Assembly: GCF_004011695.2 (NCBI RefSeq)
Contig: NC_082415.1
Coordinates: 434,001 to 498,000, forward strand
Source: Ascochyta rabiei
Taxonomy: Eukaryota; Ascomycota; Dothideomycetes; Pleosporales; Didymellaceae
DNA length: 64,000 nucleotides
Direction: 5' to 3'
Below are positions 29,393 to 39,169 of this stretch, one piece after another. A program made the translations under genes and the position numbers. The notes beneath the pieces were generated by a model, which saw nothing but the letters and a program-made list of their open reading frames with translations, had not been told where the DNA came from and made no database searches. How positions within the stretch are numbered: position 1 is the stretch's first letter; each line of letters opens with the position of its first letter.

Positions 29393-32300
29393 ATGTCGTC
29401 GAGCATCGAATTCATCACCACGCCCACGGCCGACACGCCCGGCACCACGCTCATCCTGCGCACCCAGACCCACAAGCACTATGTCTTCGGCAGCCAGGCC
29501 GAGGGCATCCAGCGCGCCCTCGTGCAGCAGGGCACCCGCCTGCTCAAGGTCCAGGACTTCTTCCTCACAGGCAAGACCGAATGGTCCAACGTCGGCGGCA
29601 TGGCCGGCATGATGCTGACCATGACCGACTCCACCTCGACTTCGTACGCCCAGGCCCTGGCCACGTGGGAGAAGGCACAGGGCCGCGGCAGGATAGGCGA
29701 CCCGCCCGTGAAGCCCCACTTCAACATCTACGGGCCCCCGAACCTCAAGCACATGCTCGGCACCTGCCGCCGCTTCATCTTTAGAAAGGGCGTGCCCATC
29801 ATCGCGACCGAGTACACGGACAGGACCTCGCCCAAGCGCACTGACGGCACCCACCTGCCCGCATACGAGGACGGCTTCCTGCAGGTCTGGGCGCTGCCTG
29901 TCACGCCTCGACCCAAAGAGACAGACGCACAGGCAGAGGCCAAGGCCGAGGCCGAGCTGGAGCACGAAATTCGACGTTGGGAACTCAGCGGCAACACCTT
30001 TGAGGACCACCAAGCGCCCGGCAACGAGAGCCCTGAGGACCGCCACGCACGCCACGACCGTATTCGAACCTTGACTGTCAAGCACATGTTCGACTCGAGC
30101 TGGAGCTTCGACACGCTTGTCGAGCGTCACATCTCCGAAGTAGAAATGCCCGCCGCCATGTTTGTGCGCAATCCAGACGCTCACGGCTACCGACCCTACA
30201 CAGGCCCCAAGCCAGGCGGCGCAGAGCCGCTGCCCGACGTCACGGTGTGGACCCGTACTCCCTGGCCCGGAGCCAAAATCATGTCTCTGCCCCCAACAAA
30301 GCCCGCGCCCGAAAGCATCTCGTACATTGTACGCACCTATCCCGCCCGCGGTTCCTTCGATGTAAAACGCGCCAAAGAGCTGGGCGTCAAGCCCGGGCCG
30401 GATTTTGGAAAGCTTAGCAACGGCCAATCTGTGCAGAACGCCAACGGAGACACCATCACCCCAGATCAGGTGCTTGGACCAGATAGGCCTGGTCAAGGCT
30501 TTGCACTCTTGGACATACCTTCCATTGACTATCTCGAGGCTGTCGTTCAGCGCGACGAGTTCCAGTCGGCCAACTTGATGAAAGGCATTGAAGCCTTCAT
30601 CTGGACGCTTGGTCCGGGCGTGGCTGGACACGCCGTCCTGAACGAGTTCATAGCCAAGTTTGACAAGATCAAGCACATCATCTCATCGGCAGACATATCG
30701 CCCAATCGTGTAGCATTTGATTCTGTAGCTGCCCAAACAACACGACTAGCCCAGGTCGACCCTACTAGATATCGCACCCCACAATACGACCTCAGGAGCC
30801 TTCCCCAGAAGACACTCTCGGAAAATGTCCCTATTCAACAGTCAGTCAACCTGACCAAGGGCATTGTTGTCGCCGATCGAGGGCTCACTGCCACACTGAT
30901 GCCAAAATTCGAGCTCAAGACTGACACACCGCCAGCATACTTCGATCCGGAATCGGTCAAAAAAGAGACGGCGCCTGAAGTCCTCGAGCTGGCTGTGGCT
31001 GCGCAAAAGGCCGTGCGGGATTGCCAGAACCACTATGAACCGTGGCGAGCCCTTCTGGCCCACCCTGATACCGAAATCACCACACTTGGCACAGGCTCAG
31101 CACTCCCGTCAAAGTACCGTAACGTATCTGCTACACTCGTCCGCGTTCCAGGCGTGGGCAACTACCTCTTCGACGCTGGCGAAAATACCATGGGCCAGTT
31201 GCAAAGAGTGTTTCCCCCTGATGAGCTTGTTCAAATCCTGAAAGAGTTGCGCGTCATTTGGATCTCACATCTGCATGCAGACCACCACCTTGGCACCGCT
31301 TCCGTGATTCGAGCATGGTACCATATCAAGCACAACAACGTACCCAATACCTTGCTTCCCGTCGCCGCCACCGCCGCAAGCGACTTTAACAAGTTTGGCC
31401 TTGCTGTGATCTCTCACGATGGTATGCTCCAATGGCTGCGAGAGTACGCCTCTGTTGAAGACTTCGGATACTCTCGTATCCTTCCGCTTGAGATTTCTCC
31501 AGTCACAGTCGGTGTTGGCGGCTCCTTGCTTTCTATAAAGGGCATAGATAAACTGGGAGAACTTAGGATCGCCAAACAGGACTACGCGCCACTTTTTGGG
31601 TTTGCCGATATCCAATCTGTAAAGGTGGCACACTGTCACGGCGCTATGGCTGTTAGCATCACCTTCCCTCGATCTTCCCTGGAGCCCAACGTCAAGCCTC
31701 TCAAGGTTTCCTATTCGGGGGATTGCCGCCCGTCCCAGCCTTTCTCGAAAATCGGCCGTGACACGACTGTGCTTATCCACGAAGCCACATTTGACGATGA
31801 ACTTGAAGGCGACGCAAGAGCGAAGAAACACTCCACCACCTCTGAAGCCCTCGGCATCGGTGCAAGCATGAACGCCAAGGCTGTCGTTCTGACCCATTTC
31901 TCCCAGCGTTACCAGAAGATTCCTGTTCTTCAGCCTGTTCAAGACGGCGAAGCCTCATCCACCGAGAAGGATACAAGCGCAGCGACGATTGAGGATGTTG
32001 ACGACATAGACCCAAGCGTCGACACTACCTTGCAGAATCCCGACATCCGGCCTCCTCCCTCTGGGAGCGCTGTACCTCAACCGCCGAAGCTTGTCAAGCA
32101 GTCAACTTCACTACTGGATAACGAGCGCGTGATCAAGCTCAAGAACAAGGACATGAAGGTTGCTATTGCCTTTGACTACATGAGGGTCAAGTTGCAGGAC
32201 ATCATTGAGCTGGAGAAGTACAACGAAGCACTCAACGAGCTTTTGGTCAAAGAGGTCGAAGAAGAGCTCGGGGAAAGAAAAGAGATCAACACCAATGGCA

Positions 32301-32395
32301 AGAGAAATAGCGAAGACGAGCAGGGCAGGGAAACAAGCAAGAAGCAGAAGAATAAGGAGAAGCATGGTAAAAAGAGCAACAAAGACCCTAGCTAA
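29393..32395 (+). CDS. TRZ1: Long-form tRNase Z, ELAC2/Trz1 family (1000 aa from ATG 29393)
   Basis: Intronless frame. From ATG 29393 the protein starts SSSIEFITTPTADTPGTT, the normal N-terminus of fungal Trz1. The amino half holds the substrate-binding lobe (FLTGKTEWSNVGGMAG, PHFNIYGPPNLKHMLG). The carboxy half holds the metallo-beta-lactamase core: GTGSALPSKYRNVSATL, ISHLHADHHLG (HxHxDH) at about residue 625, YSGDCRPS at about 773, HEATFDDEL at about 796 and LTHFSQRY at about 832. The enzyme removes 3' trailers from tRNA precursors in nucleus and mitochondria. The C-terminus is a Lys/Glu-rich tail. The same frame is open upstream to 28910 without an ATG and encodes a basic, Ser/Thr/Arg-rich stretch (GRAFATTASRPSVSALL) that resembles a mitochondrial presequence. 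A longer form starting from a non-AUG codon or an upstream exon is therefore possible. Confidence 0.92.
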   Translation: MSSSIEFITTPTADTPGTTLILRTQTHKHYVFGSQAEGIQRALVQQGTRLLKVQDFFLTGKTEWSNVGGMAGMMLTMTDSTSTSYAQALATWEKAQGRGRIGDPPVKPHFNIYGPPNLKHMLGTCRRFIFRKGVPIIATEYTDRTSPKRTDGTHLPAYEDGFLQVWALPVTPRPKETDAQAEAKAEAELEHEIRRWELSGNTFEDHQAPGNESPEDRHARHDRIRTLTVKHMFDSSWSFDTLVERHISEVEMPAAMFVRNPDAHGYRPYTGPKPGGAEPLPDVTVWTRTPWPGAKIMSLPPTKPAPESISYIVRTYPARGSFDVKRAKELGVKPGPDFGKLSNGQSVQNANGDTITPDQVLGPDRPGQGFALLDIPSIDYLEAVVQRDEFQSANLMKGIEAFIWTLGPGVAGHAVLNEFIAKFDKIKHIISSADISPNRVAFDSVAAQTTRLAQVDPTRYRTPQYDLRSLPQKTLSENVPIQQSVNLTKGIVVADRGLTATLMPKFELKTDTPPAYFDPESVKKETAPEVLELAVAAQKAVRDCQNHYEPWRALLAHPDTEITTLGTGSALPSKYRNVSATLVRVPGVGNYLFDAGENTMGQLQRVFPPDELVQILKELRVIWISHLHADHHLGTASVIRAWYHIKHNNVPNTLLPVAATAASDFNKFGLAVISHDGMLQWLREYASVEDFGYSRILPLEISPVTVGVGGSLLSIKGIDKLGELRIAKQDYAPLFGFADIQSVKVAHCHGAMAVSITFPRSSLEPNVKPLKVSYSGDCRPSQPFSKIGRDTTVLIHEATFDDELEGDARAKKHSTTSEALGIGASMNAKAVVLTHFSQRYQKIPVLQPVQDGEASSTEKDTSAATIEDVDDIDPSVDTTLQNPDIRPPPSGSAVPQPPKLVKQSTSLLDNERVIKLKNKDMKVAIAFDYMRVKLQDIIELEKYNEALNELLVKEVEEELGERKEINTNGKRNSEDEQGRETSKKQKNKEKHGKKSNKDPS

Positions 32396-33303
32396 CAAAG
32401 CAACTTAGTAGTATCTAGAGGCTTTATGTATATAACAAAAACACTAACGTAGTTTACAAGTAACCTGTCCAACCTACGCGACCCGTCTACCGTACTAAAA
32501 GCTAATTAGTACTTAACTTCTCTTACAGCACTACCACCCTTTAATGTATTTTTCTAAGGCAGACTTCACAAGCATAAAAGTAGCGATCTGGTGAACTAAT
32601 AGATTCGAAAGTAGAGTGAACAAAATAGCAGACCGCGAGCTACAAGAGGGCGGAGAGAGAGACCTACTTATAGTAGTAAGGCCTGTACTCTCTACAAGTA
32701 AAAGTAAAGGTAAGTAAAGAAAGAATCTACTAAGGTTAATAGAATCTGCTAGTAGGTTATATCATATACCAGTAGGTTACTATCTTACGTTAGTAGAAGT
32801 CCTAACACGTGCCCCTTCTTATAAATAGTGAAGTCTCTTAAGCTAAAGTCTGTGTACAGGTGGCTGTAAGAGCCTAATACTAATAGGTTTTAAGTACAAG
32901 TAAAAGAAAAACAAAGAAAAAGAAGATGCAGAAAATATCTATAACAACCTACTAGTAATTAGAGTAGAATTAAGGTATATGCTTTTAGTGGCGTTATATA
33001 GGTCTTTCCTAAGCCTAATATAAAAAAACAATCTCTAGGATTTTTTTACTACATAAACTCTACAACGCAAAATTTGTTCTCTAGCCTGTTTAGAGCTTAT
33101 ATAAGGGGACAGCAGAGAGGAACTATTTTAGCAGAGAGAAACTGTTTTAGTAGAGAGAAACTATTTAGTAGAGGGGTATTAGGTAGTATGTTGCTTATTT
33201 TAACGTAGGACTAGCTGCGTTATAGTGGGTTAAGAGTGTAAGAACCTACTAAAGCTATAGAAGACAGGCTTAATATATTACTTAATAAAGCTAGGGCTGC
33301 TAT
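32396..33303. other. Transition from gene-rich DNA to TA-rich repeat block
   Basis: Within 100 bases after the tRNase Z stop, base composition changes to TA-rich with frequent cta/tag steps and few CA/TG dinucleotides. No open frames. A tatataagggg box at about 33098 and a three-fold repeat after it suggest a degraded terminal repeat of an unidentified element. Confidence 0.6.
33115..33178. repeat. Three-fold tandem repeat of a 20-23 bp unit
   Basis: Units of the form cagagagaaactattttag, with tagtagagagaaact variants, repeat three times downstream of a TATA-like tatataag. Confidence 0.75.
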
Positions 33304-33655
33304 TGTGCTGGTGCACACGGTGACTGCCTTAGTAAGGACTAGGATGCTTAGCTAGTGTACGTAATCTGGCCGGCGAAAAGGTATAAGAAGCCTTGACAGT
33401 AACTGTTAAGGCACGACACCTACAACAACACCTAGGGAACATTTACTTATGGAATTCAATTACCGTACTGTCAGGCGCTGGGCCCGGGGGTACCTCTGCC
33501 AGTCTTGGCGAGCTACTATAGGGCTAGCCAGCCCGGACTATATAAAGGTGTCGGAGGTTATCGCTAATACTCCAGCAATTAGTCTTGTTACTACATACTA
33601 CGTACCTCAATACACCTGGTATCCTCTTCAACCCTATCCTCCCTTGTGATCGCTT
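33304..33655 (+). repeat. Retrotransposon terminal-repeat segment, plus orientation, lightly mutated
   Basis: Begins TGTGCTGGTGCACACGG and contains a GC-rich core (ggcgctgggcccgggggtac) and a tatataaag promoter at about 33540. Bases about 33466-33655 match, in inverted orientation, the sequence at 38595-38794. Bases about 33304-33462 match, also inverted, the right part of the terminal repeats at 38836-39090 and 51954-52096. It keeps many CpG/CpA sites that are mutated in the other copies, so it is younger or escaped RIP. It abuts the chromodomain relic of element A. Confidence 0.75.
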
Positions 33656-33830
33656 TCCAGTATTGTTTCAGCGCTTCTTCGGAAAGATTCGTGCTGATTT
33701 CCCAGGAATTCTCTGAGTCAGGGAATCCGTCCCACTTAATAAGGTATTCCCACTGTCTGTTATCTAGTTACCTTCTGTTAAGGACTTTTTCCACATTCTA
33801 TACCTTCTCTTCCCCTTTAACTATAGGTTC
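33650..33830 (-). pseudogene. Chromodomain relic at the end of the element A polyprotein
   Basis: The minus strand encodes VEKVLNRR, stop, LDNRQWEYLIKWDGF, then PDSENSWEISTNLSEEAL. This is a recognisable chromodomain (EYLIKWDGF plus the SWE aromatic-cage region). Chromodomains at the integrase C-terminus of chromoviruses direct integration to heterochromatin. The part from 33650 to about 33775 has no stops and high GC, unlike the rest of element A. It breaks off where the inverted terminal-repeat segment begins. Confidence 0.85.
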
Positions 33831-36800
33831 TTGTATTTGTTCCTATATAATTAAGAGTTAACTTCTTAGTATGTATAGGTCTAGTAGTAACGTGTAGAAT
33901 ACTAGGTAGACCCCTTTTATTCCTAGCAGGTCTACTCTATATACACTAGGGCTAATCTAGGCTATAATAGTCCTAGGTCTTAGGTATTTCTAGTCTAGCT
34001 TCTTTTTTAGGCGTACTGTCCTAATATTCTTACTAGAGACTAGTACTTTGTTACCTACTTTAAAGGGTGCTAGTAGTTATTTCTTATCTAAGTGTTTCTT
34101 TTAATACTTGTTTAACTTTTCTATATTTGCTTTGCAGGTAGCCTATAAGGTAATAACTCTAGCAGCTAATTCCTTTATAAGGGGAGATTCTCTGCCTTTT
34201 AATACTAAAGTAGGCTAATCTGTGCTCCTTAGGTCTATACTGTAATAGGCTTCGAAAGGTGTTATATTTATAGATGCGTAAATACTGTTATTATATGCAA
34301 ATTCTATAATTAAAATCTATAGGGCCTAATTATCTTATTCTAGAGTATAGTATCAACATAAGTACTATTTAAGAGTCTAATTTTGCCTTTCTGTTTAGCT
34401 ATCTGTCTAGGGATAATAGGCTAACGTTAAGACTTATCTTAAGTTTAAATAGTAGTTAAAGGTTTCCTACGTCTTTAAGTTTATTAGCAGCCCTTAATCT
34501 AAGATAATTTGTGCTAGCGCGCTGTATAAGTAGATAATTTCCCTAATCTAGGTATATGCTAGATCTTTTCTATTCTAATTAGCTCTAGCTAGTATATAGT
34601 GTAATATTTTAGTTAATTTATATACTACTACTAGTATAGAGTTATACACTAGCCTAGCCACCTTACTAGAGGGTAATTCTGTAATAAAATCTATTATTAC
34701 ATCCTCCTATAGTTAGCTTAGCACTAGTAAAGGTTGTAGTAACCTGTACAGTTTATGTTAGGCAGTAGTTAATCTCCTATATACTAAGCAGTTGTAGCAG
34801 TAGTTAGATATATCCTTATTAATGCCCTTCTAGGTATATCTGCGCTAAATCTTCTCTAAGGTCCTTTGTGCTCTAAAGTATCCTAACATTAGGTTATTGT
34901 AACGTTCTTTAATAACTTACACTTTATCTTTTAGCCTTATAAGTAAGATACGCCTCTCTTTAGCTATATTATCTTTTTCTAGGTTATTTTATCCTATTTT
35001 AATATTACTTAACTCTTTTTTAGTGCTAGAGAGTTTGTCTGTGTTATCTAAGTCTGTTATTAGCTCTGTGTAACTGTTCTCTCTTAACTCTTCTCTTTTA
35101 AGATCCTTTATATCCTTTCTTTCTTTTATAGACAAACAAAGGGTTATAGCTACTAGTAGGAGAGTATTAGGGTTCCTTCTAGTTAGGATCTCCTAAAGTA
35201 GTTATATAAAAGCCTTATTATACTTTTATAAGGGGTCTTACGCCTCTCTTATATAATTAGGACGCTGTAAGGGTCTATCTGCAGGGTTTATAGACCCTAG
35301 GTAATAAGTAATTACAAAGTTAAACTTAGATAACACTAAGTATACCCTTACTTACTAATAGCTAAGAACCTTTGTCTCTATAAACTATTTTAGGTTTTAG
35401 TAATCTGTTAAGATCTTAAAGAAGGTACTGTCTAAGTATCTTTGCTAATGCTGTAGGCTCTAGACAATTATAAGAAGTTTCTAGTTATAAGTATTATAGT
35501 TATACTTTACTTAGATTAACTTCTTTAAATAGAAGTCTACAGGCCTCTATTAGGCTAGCTTCCCCTCCCTAGGGACTAGTTAACTAAGGATTCCTAAGAT
35601 AGCGCCTCTAGAGGTATCTACTTTAATCCTAGTCTGTCTCCTAGGTATAAAATAAACTAAGATAGGTACGTTAATAAATAAATCCTTTATATTCTAGAAA
35701 GCTTATAGGGATTCTTTGCTTAGCTTAAGAGGCTAACTCTCCTTCTTCCTTATTACTTAACTAGATTTAGCTAAATTTAGCCCTTTCTAGGTTAATTAGG
35801 TTAATAGCAAGGCTAATTTAGAAAACCCTGTAATAAACCTCTAATAGTAGTTTATAAAGCCTATAAATACTTAGATATAATAAACTATGCACAGAATTAG
35901 CTATTCTTAGATTATTTTAACCCTATCTAGGTTAATGCTTACCCCTTCAGGTAAGACTATATACCTAAGGTACTCTATATATTAATAGTGCTATTTATAC
36001 TTATCTAAGTGTATATAGAGGTTTACCTTATAAAGCCTTTCTAAGACCTCTTTAATATGTCTAATATAGTCTTCCTCTGTCTTAGAGTATACTAATATGT
36101 TGTCTAGATATATAATATAAGTTATATTAACTAATCCTATTAGTGCCTTATTTATATAGGCCTAAAATTAGGTAGAAGTATTTGTAAGTCCAAATAGTAT
36201 TACTGTGTACTTAAAATGTCTATACCTAGTTTAAAAAGCAGTCTTCTACTTATCCCCTTTCTTAATTTAGATATAGGAATATGCCTTGTGTATATCTAGT
36301 TTAGTATAGAACTTAGCTTACGCTAGTTGTTCTAGTAACTCTGTAATTAGTAGTAATAGATAGTAGTTTTTAACTATTATCTTGTTTAGACCTCTATAGT
36401 CTACACACAGTTATAGGTTACTATCTTTCTTCTTTAAAAGGAGAATAGGCGCCCCTACTAGCAACCTTAAGTGTTATATCTAGCTATGTTGTTGATATCC
36501 TACTAGATACTTTCTAAGTATCTCTAATTCTGTTGCGGATAATCTGTATAATAGTTAGTAGGAAGGAGTAGCTCCTTCTATAATATTAATTACTAGGTTA
36601 TACTCTCTATGCTCTAGTAGGACCTAAGTATTATCCTCTAATCTTAAGTACGCATATTTGCAATATACTTCTAGAATTAGGCCCTTTTTAGCAGATATTA
36701 GGTTGTATATACCTACTAAGTTTACTATATATATATAAATGTCTACTAAGGGACTTCTTATAGTACGTTTAAACTCTTTAGTATCTTCTAACGCTATTTT

Positions 36801-38594
36801 CTCTAGTTTAGGAGAGTCCCTATACTTCTTTCCTTAGAAGAGCATATACTAGCTTAAATAGCTTAGCTTAGGGTTTGTCTAGTTAATCTAGGGTAATCTA
36901 AGGTATATCTTATACCTTTATAGGTCTATAACTATAAAAGGTATCTGTTAGACCTCCTGTCTTCTACAGGAGTTAATAATAGATACTTCTGCTGTAGTTA
37001 CTCTATACATAGGTAATTCTACCCCACCTACACCTTTAGCTACTATTTTATTTAATAGTGTAACCTCTAGATCCTGCTCCTTTACTAGGAGAACTAAAAT
37101 TAAATTTAGTTGTAACCCTCTATCTATTAAGGCTTCTACGTTCTCTATATTACCTATAGATGCTTTAACTATAAGTAGGTATATATATTCTAGGTATACT
37201 ACTTTATAAAAAGAGATATTCTTCTTCTTCTTCTTAGATGATTTGATATAGGCTACAAGAGCTAAGATTAGCTCTTAGGTCCCTTGTCTTTTTCTAACTT
37301 ATCTAGAGCAGGGTCTTTCTAGTTTAACTTTAGCTTTAGGCAGTTAGGGCGGTAGTAACTAGTTTCTCTACACTTAAGGTATGTGTTTTAGGTCTTATAT
37401 AGCCTATCTTAGCCCTTTTTACTCTTTACTAGCTCCTTATAAAACTTCTTAGACTTAAATAACTTTTTTAGGGTTTTTATATTCCCCTTTAACCTAAAGT
37501 TACTAAATTAGCGCTTCTGTAGTCCTTTATTAGTTATCTTACCCTTAGCTAGAGTCTTCTTAGGTAGCTGTTAGCTATGCTAACCTAGTCTCTAGTTAAT
37601 AATATTAGCTTATTCCTCTACCTTTAGGATTGTGTCCCTTTAATTATAGAAGATAAGGAATAAGTCCTTTTATATACTAGGGAGCAGTATAGTAACATAT
37701 TCTAGAACTTAAAGCTCTAGCGTATGTAAGTTGCCTAGTTCCTTCTATAGTAGATGTATAAAATCTAACAGATCTATAGAGGACTAAGATTTCTACTACT
37801 TATATTACTTTAAGGATTTATACACTGCTTACTTATATTTAGCTAGTGTTCCTAGAGTATCTAGTATAATTCTTTTTAGCTCTTACTACGTTCGTTCCTA
37901 AGTTAGCTAATTACAGTAGTTAGTTGTGCAGTAGGCCTACTATAACATCTTTAGGTTCTCTAAGAGCTACCTTACGCTAAAGTTAATCTTTTGTTCCTCT
38001 ATAAGGAAATTAACTAGAGATTAGAGGAAGTATCCCTTATAATCTCTCTTCTAATAGTTATATTTAGCGCAGTTACGCTTTATATACTTCTATAGGGGTT
38101 TAGGTTATAGAAGGTTTACAGATAGGAAAGATTATAGTTTCTCTACCTCTTCTAGTACTTTTTAGAAGGATAGGATTATTACTAGATCTCTTTTGTTATA
38201 TTTGCGTCTAAGTTTATAAAAAGAGGAAAGTTCCTTATAGTCTTTTGTCTCTTACAACTATTTACGCAAGTTTTCTAACTCCTATTATTAATTACCTACT
38301 TCTAGGCTATTCTAGCCTTCTTTAGCTAAAGCTGCCCTATAGATACAAATTCTAGGGTAAGGTGTACTGCCTAGAGAACCTATAGATCTTCTTAAGGCAC
38401 TATAGACACTTAGTGTCTGTTAAGGTATCTCCTTATCTGCAGAGGGAGGTGTTACCTTATGCTCTACTAGCTCTCCTATATGTAGGTTGTCTTAGTCCCT
38501 CTCTAAAGACAGTAAGCCTAGATAATTTAGTTTAAGACTTATAGTAGCTTAGGTCTATCTTTAATTATAATATAAGAGTAATTAGAATATAAAG
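33650..38594 (-). mobile_element. Element A: RIP-degraded Ty3/gypsy chromovirus, internal region
   Basis: Minus-strand reading, from high to low coordinates, gives the gypsy order. A gag zinc knuckle lies at about 37335-37380 (C-x2-C-x4-Y-x4-C, the His codon changed to Tyr as expected for C-to-T). Reverse transcriptase follows with LCVDYRGLNKI at about 36390-36425 and YLDNILVYSK at 36085-36111. A chromodomain lies at 33650-33830. Stops occur in every frame. The active-site YLDD reads YLDN, again a G-to-A type change. Protease, RNase H and integrase must lie between but were not traced in detail. The element is not functional. Confidence 0.85.
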
Positions 38595-38835
38595 AGTGTA
38601 CAAAGTAATTATAAGAGAGGATAGGGTTAAAGAGAATACTAGGTGTATTAAGGTACGTAGTATGTAGTAACAAGACTAATTACTAGAGTATTAGCAATAA
38701 CCTCTAACACCTTTATATAGTCTAGGCTGGCTAGCCCTATAGTAGCTCGCTAAGACTAGCAGAGGTACCCCTAGGCCTAGCGCCTAACACGTACTACTTG
38801 TCTCTCTGTCCCTTAACAATAATGTTAATAAATAT
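38595..38835 (-). repeat. Terminal repeat related to element A, promoter part (interrupted by element B)
   Basis: Read on the minus strand this contains ggcgctaggcctaggggtac and a tatataaag box, matching 33466-33655 with many C-to-T/G-to-A differences. Its 5' start is cut off by element B and continues at 52097-52150. The orientation fits the 5' terminal repeat of element A, whose gag would start just below 38595. Confidence 0.75.
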
Positions 38836-39090
38836 TGTTCTAGTATAAGTATCGAAGCATCTTGTTAGTAGGTATATTAGGAAGAATACTTATTATTATC
38901 ATTGTTAAGGGTTAAAGAGACAAGTAATATAGTAGTTAAATTCTATAAGTAAGTGTTACTAGTTATTATTATAGGTGTCTTGCCTTAACAGTTCCTATTA
39001 AGGTCTCTTATACCCTTCTACCGGCCAGATTACGTACACTAGCTAAGTATTCTAGTTCTTACTAAGGAAGTTACCGTGTGCACCAGCATA
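38836..39090. repeat. Left terminal repeat of element B (255 bp)
   Basis: Starts TGTTCTAGTATAAG and ends gtgcaccagca(ta). The same sequence flanks element B on the right (49977-50086 plus 51954-52096) and starts the second copy at 53075-53330. Flanks show a 4-bp target duplication: the left flank ends atat (RIP-changed from gtat) and the right flank starts gtat. Confidence 0.8.
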
Positions 39091-39169
39091 AACCTCCCCC
39101 CCCTAAGAGCTTAGCCCTATTAAGCAAATAAACTAAGTTAAAACTAAACTCTAAACTAATTACTAACCC

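Noticed and set aside
28567..29784. 405-codon plus-strand frame overlapping TRZ1 in another frame
   Set aside because: Arg/His/Pro-rich out-of-frame translation of TRZ1 coding sequence.
28886..30676. 596-codon minus-strand frame
   Set aside because: Antisense to the GC-rich 5' half of TRZ1. Leu/Gly/Val-rich composition and no motif; the plus-strand protein has clear family signatures.
38795..38926. MITE with 37-bp inverted ends and TA target
   Set aside because: The right arm is the start of the B terminal repeat, also found at 49977 and 53075 with breaks exactly at TGTTCTAG, so the inverted structure is better explained by two facing terminal repeats.
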